DNA of 64,000 nucleotides from Microbacteriaceae bacterium (lineage in GTDB: Bacteria > Actinomycetota > Actinomycetes > Actinomycetales > Microbacteriaceae), in the NCBI GenBank assembly GCA_025464975.1, contig JAODMT010000009.1, positions 62,001 through 126,000 of the forward strand. Reading direction: 5' to 3'. This document shows positions 27,459 through 35,559 of the stretch, one piece after another. The notes under the pieces were generated by a model. The model did no database searches. It was not told the DNA's origin and worked only from the letters and a program-made list of their open reading frames with translations. The position numbers and the translations under genes were made by a program. Every line of letters starts with the position of its first letter. Within the stretch, counting starts at the first letter, position 1.

Positions 27459-29045
27459 CTAATTCTCAACCCCTGCGCGAAGCAAAAATTCGATGTCCAC
27501 ACGGAGCGTTTCGATCGTGTCAACGCGCTCCTTTTCAGCTTGTTGGTCACGCGCGACTGCTGATTTCACTAAGGGATCAATCGACCAGAGCAGCACCTGC
27601 AGCTCTGGAACGCTGAGAAACGGACTTATGCCCAGTCCGCCATCCCATCGATCAGAGCATTCCGTGACATTTTCTTGAACTGCGATAACTGAAGACAGAA
27701 GACGGTCCTCCTGCATTTTGAGCGTTCGAACGCCGTGCTCTACGAAGATCACCCATCGATGGTTGTCCGCTGGATACAACTCGGCATCTCGCGAAATCAG
27801 GTCTACCCAATCTGGAAAGGAAAACTGCGCTAGCGCCTTTCGATCATTTTCGGCAAGCATTGCGACTCGAGCTTCCACTTCTCGCTCGCGCTTCTCACGC
27901 GCCGTGATAGTGGCCTCCACTTCAGCGAGCGCCGCGATCAGTCGTCGGGTGTCGTCGACAAGGCTTCCAGATTTGGTGCCCATTCGTATTACGTTCACGG
28001 TGCCGTCGAGGCGAACCGACCATTGGTATTCGCCGAGCACGACACCTAGAAGGTCTCGCAGCGTACTCGCCCAGGTTTCGTACGTGCCGGCCGGCGGCAC
28101 GTCCGCGAGAACGAATGTCGCGCTGGTTTCCCACGGGGTGCGCTTTTGAATTTCAAAGGACGCGATGCGCACCGGCTCGTCGCCCGTTCGAACGCTTCGC
28201 GCTGCGGCAGCAGCACGGTAATAGCGATCGGCTACCCAAGTATCGCTCGCGCGCTCAAAGCCGAGGACCCACGTGAAGGTGAAGGACAGCACGCGAGCGG
28301 CGTCTTCACGATCGAAAAGATGCGACAGCTCAGCGCTTACGGCATCTGTGAGCGCTCGTGAAAACCATTCGGCCTCCCCTTCGTCGACAGCAAAGGTACT
28401 TGCTTCGCTCGTGGCTTCGAGGTGACGGATCCTTTCAGAGTGTTCTCGATTCGAGGCGCCGTTGTCCCATGACCGGTCAGGCTGTTTTGTGAGCTTCTTC
28501 CATTCCTTTACGGCTTCTTTGTACACGCCCATCGACAGATCAACGCATTGCTTGTAGTCACCCGTTTCGAAGGCACGTTCAGCAGCAGCAAGTTGCTCGC
28601 GGCTGCTTTCGCGTGCAATCGCATCGGATAGAACCACACGTCTTAGATCAACCTCGAATGCAGCCTGGATAAGACTGACTGAGAATTGCTCGGTTACTCG
28701 TGCCCAGATGGGCATGTTTTCGCGGTCAGGTTCGAGGGCTTCGTGTTGGGCCGAATTCCTGGCTCGGCGGAGCTGTCGCACGTCAAACAGCGATTTCGGC
28801 TTCCATCGACCTTTCAGCACCTCCACCAGGTTGCTTATGTAGTCGTCGAGCTTCGCATTCGCGTTGAGCTTCGAACCAGCCGAAACAAGAACCAGCGCGC
28901 TCGCTCGCTCCACAACCGAATCCAGTTCGACAACTGCCGCACCGCGTCGATATGTACCCGCCGTTTTTGCCGACCGCATTGCGCTCTCGAGGGCTAGCCG
29001 CAATGCGACGAGCTGCCTTATCTGTTCACTAGATAGTGGTTCCAC
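27459..29045 (-). CDS. Large protein with HEPN-like RNxxxH motif
   Basis: 528 aa from GTG 29045. An N-terminal helical domain contains VRQLRRARNSAQHEALEP near residues 92-110; RNSAQH is the R-N-x-x-x-H catalytic motif of HEPN ribonucleases, placed in a helical context as expected. The rest is unrecognised: a second helical block (EQLAAAERAFETGDYKQCVD), a mixed domain (residues about 240-360), a charged coiled-coil-like stretch (AREKREREVEARVAML) and a C-terminal helical part. It is the last gene before right end C. Likely an RNase-type defence effector; novelty cannot be judged without a search. Confidence 0.6.
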   Translation of the reverse strand: MEPLSSEQIRQLVALRLALESAMRSAKTAGTYRRGAAVVELDSVVERASALVLVSAGSKLNANAKLDDYISNLVEVLKGRWKPKSLFDVRQLRRARNSAQHEALEPDRENMPIWARVTEQFSVSLIQAAFEVDLRRVVLSDAIARESSREQLAAAERAFETGDYKQCVDLSMGVYKEAVKEWKKLTKQPDRSWDNGASNREHSERIRHLEATSEASTFAVDEGEAEWFSRALTDAVSAELSHLFDREDAARVLSFTFTWVLGFERASDTWVADRYYRAAAAARSVRTGDEPVRIASFEIQKRTPWETSATFVLADVPPAGTYETWASTLRDLLGVVLGEYQWSVRLDGTVNVIRMGTKSGSLVDDTRRLIAALAEVEATITAREKREREVEARVAMLAENDRKALAQFSFPDWVDLISRDAELYPADNHRWVIFVEHGVRTLKMQEDRLLSSVIAVQENVTECSDRWDGGLGISPFLSVPELQVLLWSIDPLVKSAVARDQQAEKERVDTIETLRVDIEFLLRAGVEN

Positions 29046-29100
29046 GTGCTCATTCTCGTCTCCCGCAATGTCGCAGTGCCGCCACCCGTCAGCAACATCG

Positions 29101-29210
29101 CGTTTGTCCGGACTAGCGTGGCAAAACTGGACACCCTTCGAACGGCAAAAACCCCGGAATTCCGGTTGTCCGGATTTGGCAATTTGTCCGAACTAGCGTG
29201 GCACACGACA
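29101..29210 (-). repeat. IS-like right end, copy C
   Basis: 110 bp homologous to B1. It contains three copies of the repeated unit: TTTGTCCGGACTAGCGTGGCA near 29103, TTGTCCGGATTTGGCA near 29166 and TTTGTCCGAACTAGCGTGGCA near 29184. The outermost bases are CACACGACA, inverse of TGTCGCGTG with one change. Flanked outside by ACCAC. Confidence 0.85.
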
Positions 29211-29250
29211 ACCACTCAGAAAAGCCCGTCATCATTGGTATGCATAGGCG

Positions 29251-29549
29251 TTACGGCTTAGCCTCGGACTCAACTTGATTCGGCCGTGCCCACACTTTGC
29301 CCACATTCAGTTGAGCAACTACCTCATTCAAAGCCCTCGCAACGCTGTTCAAGTCGGCGTCGAAGAGGTCGCTGTAGGTGTCGAGCGTCTCCTTCGCAGA
29401 GCTGTGGCCAAGCATTCTTTGCAGCACTTTTACGTTCGCGCCAGCCGATTCAGCGAGGCTCGCGCAGTTGTGCCGCATTTCGTGCGGTGTGAGTCCTGGT
29501 AACCCGATCTCGGCAGCTGCGGCATCAAACCACCCGCCGTCCTTGCAGG
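29251..29549 (-). pseudogene. Tyrosine recombinase (integrase), 5'-truncated
   Basis: Only the C-terminal quarter remains: KDGGWFDAAAAEIGLPGLTP then HEMRHNCASLAESAGANVKV and LQRMLGHSSAKETLDTYSDL. This holds the HxxR box, the GH motif and the catalytic Tyr. Homology starts abruptly at about 29549, where the frame is closed by a stop and a perfect hairpin begins, so the N-terminal three quarters have been lost. It lies just outside cassette end C and reads toward the tRNA, the usual layout of an element integrated at a tRNA 3' end. Confidence 0.82.
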
Positions 29550-29556
29550 GACGGCG
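29535..29556. repeat. Perfect hairpin at the integrase breakpoint
   Basis: CGCCGTCC-TTGCAG-GGACGGCG: 8-bp perfect stem with a 6-nt loop, located exactly where integrase homology ends. AT-rich DNA (29580-29640) follows. Such hairpins mark IS200/IS605-type ends or terminators; no tnpA or tnpB was seen, so the origin is open. Confidence 0.5.
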
Positions 29557-29802
29557 CTATCCAAAGGAACAGCGCTCGCGCAGCTAAAACTTTAGGCATA
29601 TTAGAGTTCTTTATTGCAAATTAATAAACTCACGATCACACCAACTCGTTCGCCTCATCGGAACGCTCGTCGCCGGCGTGAGTAACCGGCAACACGGCAC
29701 ACTCACCTGAGGTAGGAGGCGACCACGGTCTTGATTGTTGCGGCGCCTCGTGTGCTGGCACCGCGCCCTCGCAATTTGAGCGAGGACACGGTGCGTCGGC
29801 CG

Positions 29803-30564
29803 TCAACCGGCGACGGCATCAACTCGATTGAAATGCCGTGCGAAGAACCGAGTATCGAGCTGCGCTGCGGGCACACGAAAGTGACTACCCGGAAACGCGA
29901 GCAGCGTCTTCTCAACCGACGCGAATGCATCGAACACCTTCAGGCCCGACGCCCGATCAATTTCAGCATCGTCCAACGGCATGAGAAATTCGATCGGAAT
30001 CGTGACCTGACGGGCCGCCGCGAGCACGGCATCGTAAACAAACACCCCACCGAAAATCGCGGCCCGGATGCGTTCATCCACCGCCGCAAGCGAGATGCCA
30101 ATCGCAGTCGCAAGCGTCATCCCCTGATAGCCGATCGGGGCTTCCCTGCCGATATCGGGCAGCTCCTGGAAGGCGTCGATCGTTGCCCGCCATTCCGGTA
30201 CCGTCCGCTCGACGAGAGAGCCGTTATAGGCAGCGATGCTGGGGGCGAGCGACTCGCCGGCAGCACGTGCCTGCATCATCGAATCGACCCAGCGCTGGTC
30301 TTGAGCCGACCGAGGACGCTCCCCGTGCCCCGGCGCGTCAATCGCCGCAACATGGAATCCCTGTTCGATGACCATCGCCCGAGCGCGGGAAACCAAACCC
30401 GGAGCTCGCTTGTGGAGTCCACCGCCGTGCCCCATGAGCAGCAGGGGGACGCCCGGCACGGGCGACAGTGGCGACCAGAGGACACCGGGAATCTCGCCCA
30501 GAGTAAATGACCGCTCAAGGACGTCTTGTGACGCGACGTGCGCGGCGAAGTGAAGTGAGTGCAT
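29803..30564 (-). CDS. Alpha/beta hydrolase with altered nucleophile motif
   Basis: 253 aa. The fold is that of dienelactone-hydrolase-like esterases: oxyanion motif LMGHGGGLHKRAPG, then AIDAPGHGERPR, an acid in MPLDDAEID and the catalytic His in FPGSHFRVP. The nucleophile elbow, normally GYxGLSMGT in relatives, here reads GYQGMTLAT: the Ser is Thr and the following Gly is Ala. The protein may therefore be inactive or use Thr. It stands alone between the AT-rich region after the integrase remnant and a 240-bp gap. Confidence 0.7.
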   Translation of the reverse strand: MHSLHFAAHVASQDVLERSFTLGEIPGVLWSPLSPVPGVPLLLMGHGGGLHKRAPGLVSRARAMVIEQGFHVAAIDAPGHGERPRSAQDQRWVDSMMQARAAGESLAPSIAAYNGSLVERTVPEWRATIDAFQELPDIGREAPIGYQGMTLATAIGISLAAVDERIRAAIFGGVFVYDAVLAAARQVTIPIEFLMPLDDAEIDRASGLKVFDAFASVEKTLLAFPGSHFRVPAAQLDTRFFARHFNRVDAVAG

Positions 30565-30801
30565 ATTCGTAGCCTTCTGAGAGTGCGTTGAAGCGCTCCC
30601 TGCGACAGCTACTTCAGTCGCGGCGGTCGTGAAATCGAGGGAGCACCCAAAATGGACACAGCGTTCATGGGGCTCACCTCCTCACATCAGATCACGACTA
30701 TCGAAGCAGGCTACTAGTCCGAGGAACCTGTTCTCAAGCGGAACGTCTAATAACTCATGTGATGCAAGACGACGTGATTCCATCGCGGACCTCGTGACGA
30801 G

Positions 30802-31323
30802 GTGTGCCACTTCCGGCCGACCTCGAGTACGCCCTGTTCCCTCTGGAACGCAACGAATACGAACTTGTCTCCGATCGCACAGCTGGCACGGGGCACCTTT
30901 GACTACCTCGACGGACTCTTCCTGGTCATGTGGGCGTGGACGTTCCAGCGCTTGAGCGTGAACGACGGGCTCCAATATCAACTCCAGCTGCGTAAGGCGC
31001 GACCGCCGCGAAGCCGAGCGTCGGACGTGTGGGGTTTCGCCGGATTCTCGATCGTCGCGATCCTGTGGGGAGTACTCGCTGTCCACACCGTCTTCGCCGC
31101 CCGTGCGGTGGACCCCGTATATGTGAACCGCTTGCCTCCCGGCGTGCCAGCCGACTCACTGCAGCACGGCGTCGTCGAAGTCACGACCACCTACTTCGTC
31201 TTTGTAGGCCTCGTGCTCGTCCTCAACGTGATCGCACGTCTGTGCAACCCGATCGACTTCAACGAATACGAGCGATACGCCCGCAGGATCCTGCACCTGT
31301 CACCTCGAGAGCCTGTTCGGTAA
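30802..31323 (+). CDS. Hypothetical membrane protein, possible frameshift near its start
   Basis: A frame with two clear membrane helices (VWGFAGFSIVAILWGVLAVHT and TTYFVFVGLVLVLNVIARL) joined by an exported loop, and a cytosolic tail FNEYERYARRILHLS. The first 30 residues are not protein-like, whereas another frame just upstream reads LEYALFPLERNEYELVSDRT before stopping, and the good frame resumes at ARGTFDYLDGLFLVMWAWTF. A frameshift around 30890 would unite them. Function unknown. Confidence 0.45.
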   Translation: MCHFRPTSSTPCSLWNATNTNLSPIAQLARGTFDYLDGLFLVMWAWTFQRLSVNDGLQYQLQLRKARPPRSRASDVWGFAGFSIVAILWGVLAVHTVFAARAVDPVYVNRLPPGVPADSLQHGVVEVTTTYFVFVGLVLVLNVIARLCNPIDFNEYERYARRILHLSPREPVR

Positions 31324-31345
31324 CCCCATAGAAAGGAAGAAGTAC

Positions 31346-31660
31346 ATGAAGATCGCTTGGAAACTCTCCGTCGTGCTCAGCTGGCGCCCTCGTGGGCGCC
31401 AGCCGAGCCGCAGCGCCGGCGTACGCTCGGCCCTCGTCCGCAGCCACGACCGATCCCACCTGACCGCGACCGGGACGCAGGCTGTCACCGAGTCCGGCCA
31501 CATCGTCGACTTCTACACCGCGTTGAGCGTCGGCACGTCCGACATCCCCACGGCGACGGCGGCTCAGGCCGCGACTCTCAGCAGCGTCGTCGACCACCCG
31601 TACTCCCACAAGACGGGAACCGCCGCGCCTGCTCGGGGAAGAGCGAGTAGCGGGTTGTCT
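31346..31660 (+). pseudogene. Degraded small secreted protein
   Basis: Starts MKIAWKLSVVLS behind a GAAAGGAAGAAG ribosome site (about 31331-31342). The signal peptide continues in another frame (GALVGASRAAAPAYARPSSA) and the mature part returns to the first frame (HLTATGTQAVTESGHIVDFY then TALSVGTSDIPTATAAQAAT). Two compensating frameshifts (near 31381 and 31456) are needed for one protein, so it is probably nonfunctional unless the sequence has errors. Confidence 0.4.
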
Positions 31661-31897
31661 CTCGTCGTTCACTGGGAACACCCCGGCCTGCGCGGGAGAG
31701 GGCTGGTACTCGGATGAGGATGCGGCGAGGGTGTTTCCGTGCCAAAGGGCGCAAACGCCAACGTCGGGACTCTTCCCCGCGGAGAAGAGACCCGACGCCC
31801 CCAGGTGCTGCGACGGCCGTGGACATTGCCCCGCAGACGCCGTAAGGCGCATGATGAACTCGGCACGCCTACCGGCGAGTCGTCGATGAGGACGGTC

Positions 31898-33721
31898 ATG
31901 ATGCACGCCGAGAAGCCGATCGAGTACTCGAAGGCCGACACCGTTCGGGCGCAATACGACACGCTCGCCGCGATGGCCGGGGATCTGGCCGGCCATTTCG
32001 CCCTCGAACCGTTGCTCGAACGCATCCTGCGTCACACGCTCGAACTGCTCGGCTGCGAGAATGGGTCGATCTGCACGGTCGACGAGGCGGCGGGGAGATA
32101 CCGCAAGGAGGTCGATCTCGGCGTCGGCTGTCAGTCCGGACGGGTCTTTCCGCTCGATGAGGGCGTCACCGGTGAGGTGGTGCGTGCTCGCGGGTCCGTG
32201 ATCTTCTCCGAATACGGCGAGGTGCGCGGTGGCCACATCGACGGGCCGGAGCGGTCACGGCTCCACGCCACGATCGGCGTGCCGATCCGCTGGAACGATT
32301 CGATCATCGGCGCCTTCGTGCTCTTCAGCCGAGACCAGGCGCGCCGATTCACCGCGGCGGATGCGGCATTGCTGGAGCGTTTCGCCGTGCACGCTGGCAT
32401 CGCGATCACCAACTCGCGTCTGCACGCGGTGGCCGAGGAGCGTACGCGGGAGGCGGCCGTCTCCGCTGAGCGCGAGCGCGTCGTGCGGGATGTGCACGAC
32501 ACCGTCGGGCGCGGCCTCGCCGACATCCTGCTGAACGTCGATGAGGCCGATCGACTGGTGGCGACGGGCCTCGACCCTCGCAACGCCCTGGCGCAGGCCC
32601 GCACGGCGGCTCGATCCGCTCTGCGCGAGACGCAGCGCACCGTGCTCGGGCTCGGACCGGAATCGCTCGACAGCCATTCGCTCAGCGAAGCGATCGCGCT
32701 CGAACTCGCCTGGGCCGAGTCCGCGGCGGGTTTGCAGACCCGGCTCGTGGTCGTGGGAGAGCCCGGCGCGCTGGCCGCGGAGACCGTGCGTCAGATCTTC
32801 CGCATCGTGCAGGAGTCGCTGACCAACGTCGTCGAGCATGCGGCCGCACGCAGCGTGCGGGTCGGGCTCGTCTACGGCGAAGGCGAGGTCACCGTGCTCG
32901 TCGACGACGACGGGCGGGGCTTCGACGTGGCAGGCCTCGCCGTCGCACCGAGCCGGCCTCAGCGTGGGCTCGGGCTGAAGGGGCTCGCCGCCCGGGCACA
33001 GCATCTCGGCGGAACCGTGCACGTCGAGTCGACGCCCGAGTGGGGCACCCGCGTGCGCGCCGAGCTGCCCGTGGCAGCGCCGACCCGCGATGAGATGCCC
33101 AGACCGCGCTGGCAGGTGCTCGTGGTGCATCCGAACGCCATCATCCGGTCGGGCCTCGTGCGCATGCTCGGGCTGGCCGAGCCGGACGTGCAGGTCGTTG
33201 CCGAGGTCGCCGATGCAGCCGGCGCCATGGAGGCTTACGATCTGCTGCGGCCGAGCGTGGTGCTCGCCGACCTCGACCTGCCCCACGTCGACGGAGTGCA
33301 GCTCACCTCCCACCTGCGGGCTGCGGATCCCATCGCCAGAGTCGTGCTGTTGATCGGTTCGGTGACCGACGACCGGCTGCTCGGCGCGTCGGCTGTCGGC
33401 GCGGCCGGCTTCGTCGAACAGGATGCGGACGCGGCGGCCATCGCCCGCAGCGTGGTCGCCGCCGCGCGAGGCGATGTGCTCCTCACGCCGGCCTTTCTGA
33501 GCCGCTTCACCGTCGCACTGACGAGCGGACCGGCGGATCAGCTCACCGCGAGAGAGCGTGAGGTGCGCGCGCTCGTCGAGCTCGGGATGCCGGACAAACG
33601 AATCGCGAACAAATTGGGCATCTCGGTGAAGACGGTCGAGAAGCACGTCGGCTCCGTGCTGCGCAAGACCGGCGCCGCCAATCGCACCGCGCTGGCCGGG
33701 CGGTCGTCGCTGCGCCGCTGA
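31898..33721 (+). CDS. GAF-domain histidine kinase fused to a receiver-like and LuxR DNA-binding domain
   Basis: 607 aa from ATG 31898 (GAGGA in front; 31886 and 31901 are alternatives). Order: GAF sensor (about 25-185); HisKA_3 with H in VVRDVHDTVGRGL (about 195-205); HATPase (N box QESLTNVVEHA, DDDGRGFD, GLGLKGLAARA, about 270-390); receiver-like domain (about 402-525); LuxR HTH (LTAREREVRALVELGM then DKRIANKLGISVKTVEKHV, 548-592). The receiver keeps LADLDLP but lacks the acidic pair (VVHPNAIIR) and the conserved Lys (GAAGFVEQD). Sensor and regulator are thus one chain. The next gene starts 148 bp on, so it probably controls the Dha operon. Confidence 0.85.
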   Translation: MMHAEKPIEYSKADTVRAQYDTLAAMAGDLAGHFALEPLLERILRHTLELLGCENGSICTVDEAAGRYRKEVDLGVGCQSGRVFPLDEGVTGEVVRARGSVIFSEYGEVRGGHIDGPERSRLHATIGVPIRWNDSIIGAFVLFSRDQARRFTAADAALLERFAVHAGIAITNSRLHAVAEERTREAAVSAERERVVRDVHDTVGRGLADILLNVDEADRLVATGLDPRNALAQARTAARSALRETQRTVLGLGPESLDSHSLSEAIALELAWAESAAGLQTRLVVVGEPGALAAETVRQIFRIVQESLTNVVEHAAARSVRVGLVYGEGEVTVLVDDDGRGFDVAGLAVAPSRPQRGLGLKGLAARAQHLGGTVHVESTPEWGTRVRAELPVAAPTRDEMPRPRWQVLVVHPNAIIRSGLVRMLGLAEPDVQVVAEVADAAGAMEAYDLLRPSVVLADLDLPHVDGVQLTSHLRAADPIARVVLLIGSVTDDRLLGASAVGAAGFVEQDADAAAIARSVVAAARGDVLLTPAFLSRFTVALTSGPADQLTAREREVRALVELGMPDKRIANKLGISVKTVEKHVGSVLRKTGAANRTALAGRSSLRR

Positions 33722-33869
33722 TACGCATCGGGTGCCCGCCCATCCGGTGCCCGCACATCCTCACGCAGGCAGCGTGATTGCGGGGAATCCCTACCGTGGG
33801 ATGGGGGAACCTCCCGTGGCGGCACTGCCCGACGCCTGCCTACGCTGACACCAGGAGCAAGGAGGTCCC

Positions 33870-34730
33870 ATGGCCGTCGTGTCGCTGAAGGAGATCCTCG
33901 ACCGTGCGTTCGACGAGCGCTACGGAGTCCCCGCCATCAACATCGTGAACGACCTCACCCTCGAGGCGGTTCTCGCCGGCGCCATCGCCGCCCAGTCGCC
34001 GGTGATCGTGCAGACCTCGGTGAAAACCGTCAAGTCGATCGGCTCCGACGTGCTGTTCGCGATGTGGACGGCGATGACCAAAGACATCGAGGTGCCGGTC
34101 ACCCTGCATCTCGACCACTGTCCCGAACGCGCCGTGATCACGGAGTGCCTGGAGCGCGGCTGGAACTCGGTACTGTTCGACGCGTCGACGCTGACAGTCG
34201 AGGAGAACCAGCGGCAGACGGTCGAGGTGGTGGCGGAGGCCCGACGCTTCGGCGCCCATGTCGAGGGTGAGATCGAGGCGATCAAGGGTGTGGAAGATGG
34301 GATCGGCTCGGACACCGAGCCCGCTCGGCACAGCCTCGAGACCGCGCTCAGCTTCATCCGCGAGACCGGCGTGGACGTGTTCGCCCCCTCGATCGGCAAC
34401 GCGCACGGCGTCTATTCGGCGACACCCGAGCTCGACTTCCAGCGGGTAACCGACCTCGTCGAGGCGACAGGCGTGCCGATCGCGCTGCACGGCGGCAGCG
34501 GCATGACCGACGCTCAGTTCCACGACCTGATCTCGCGCGGCTGCGCCAAGGTCAACATCTCCACAGCGCTCAAGATCGAGTTCATGACCGCGAGTCTGGC
34601 CTTTCTGAAAGAGGCGGAGGCGGCGGACAAATGGGACCCGCCGTCGCTGTTCAAGGATGTGCGCTCGCGCATCGTCGACCTCACCACGGGGCTCGCCGGC
34701 ACCTTCGGCAGCGCCGGAAAGGCCTGGTGA
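33870..34730 (+). CDS. Class II (zinc) fructose-bisphosphate aldolase-family enzyme
   Basis: 286 aa. Zinc and substrate motifs are present: PVTLHLDHCPER (His, Asp, His), SIGNAHGVYS, and IALHGGSGMTDAQF with KVNIST. A good ribosome site (AGCAAGGAGG) precedes ATG 33870. First gene of an aldolase-HAD-DhaL-DhaK operon, which argues for an aldolase acting on a ketose phosphate and yielding or using dihydroxyacetone phosphate rather than for the glycolytic enzyme. Substrate not determinable (tagatose-, fructose- or apulose-type are possible). Confidence 0.85.
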   Translation: MAVVSLKEILDRAFDERYGVPAINIVNDLTLEAVLAGAIAAQSPVIVQTSVKTVKSIGSDVLFAMWTAMTKDIEVPVTLHLDHCPERAVITECLERGWNSVLFDASTLTVEENQRQTVEVVAEARRFGAHVEGEIEAIKGVEDGIGSDTEPARHSLETALSFIRETGVDVFAPSIGNAHGVYSATPELDFQRVTDLVEATGVPIALHGGSGMTDAQFHDLISRGCAKVNISTALKIEFMTASLAFLKEAEAADKWDPPSLFKDVRSRIVDLTTGLAGTFGSAGKAW

Positions 34731-34733
34731 CCG

Positions 34734-35510
34734 GTGCCGACGCTGATCTTCGACTGCGACGGTGTGCTCGCGGACACGGAACGGAACGGCCACCTGCCCG
34801 CCTTCAACCAGACGTTCGCCGAGGAGGGCGTTCCCGTGCACTGGAGCGAAGACGACTATCGCGAGAAGGTGCTGATCGGGGGTGGCAAGGAGCGGATGGC
34901 GAGCATCCTGACCCCGGAGTTCGTTGCGGCCAACGGACTGCCGGCCGACGAGGAGGGGCAACGGGAGTTGCTCGCCGCGTGGCACAAACGCAAGACGGCG
35001 ATCTACACCGGCCTCGTAGCCTCGGGCGCGATGCCGCCCCGCCCGGGGGTCCATCGCGTCGCGGCGGCGGCGGACGCGGCGGGCTGGGGCCTCGCCGTCG
35101 CCTCGACATCGGCGGAGCCATCCGTGCGCGCCGTGCTCGAACATGCGGTCGGGAAAGGTCTCGCCGAGAGGTTCGCGGTCTTCGCCGGAGACGTCGTCGC
35201 GCACAAGAAACCGGCGCCGGACATCTACCTGCTCGCCATCGACCGGCTGGGTCTCGCCCAGGATGAGGCGGTCGTGGTGGAGGACAGCGGCAACGGAGTT
35301 CGTGCCGCCGTCCACGCGGGGCTGCGCACCGTCGTGACGGTCAGCGCGTACACGACCGATGAAGACTTCACGGGGGCGTCGCTCGTCGTGAGCTCGCTCG
35401 GTGATCCGGGCGAGCCGGCCGAGACGATCTCGTCACCGGTCGGGGTGCGTCCCGGGGCCGTCGTCACACTCGACGACCTGGCCGAGGTTCTTAGGAGGGC
35501 GCGACCGTGA
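34734..35510 (+). CDS. HAD-IA phosphatase / beta-phosphoglucomutase-like (CbbY type)
   Basis: 258 aa from GTG 34734, 3 nt after the aldolase stop. Motif I FDCDGVLADTE, motif II VASTSAEPS, motif III Lys in HKKPAPDIYLLA and motif IV VVEDSGNGVRAA match the CbbY/BPGM subgroup with a helical cap of about residues 18-90. It likely dephosphorylates a sugar phosphate of the pathway or clears a side product. Confidence 0.83.
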   Translation: MPTLIFDCDGVLADTERNGHLPAFNQTFAEEGVPVHWSEDDYREKVLIGGGKERMASILTPEFVAANGLPADEEGQRELLAAWHKRKTAIYTGLVASGAMPPRPGVHRVAAAADAAGWGLAVASTSAEPSVRAVLEHAVGKGLAERFAVFAGDVVAHKKPAPDIYLLAIDRLGLAQDEAVVVEDSGNGVRAAVHAGLRTVVTVSAYTTDEDFTGASLVVSSLGDPGEPAETISSPVGVRPGAVVTLDDLAEVLRRARP

Positions 35511-35559
35511 GCACCACCGCATCCAGCACACCCACCACTACGCCTGCAAAGGAGCAGCG

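Larger units (their letters stand above)
18986..29210. mobile_element. 10.2-kb cassette with the same IS-like ends and a defence-like cargo
   Basis: Left end B2 (TGTCGCGTGTCACGCTAG) at 18986 and right end C (AGCGTGGCACACGACA) finishing at 29210 are in inverted orientation and homologous to the ends of the 771-bp cassette. Left flank ACCCC and right flank ACCAC differ by one base. No transposase gene is present. Inside are sce7726, sce7725, RES, DUF6615-like, HNH and HEPN-type genes and several unknown ones. Sequence composition is visibly less GC-rich than the core. Either an unusually large passenger transposon, or the space between two IS remnants. Confidence 0.55.

Noticed and set aside
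18134-29600. Classical attL/attR direct repeat of the tRNA 3' end
   Set aside because: No second copy of the tRNA 3' segment was noticed elsewhere in the window, so element boundaries by tRNA duplication cannot be claimed.
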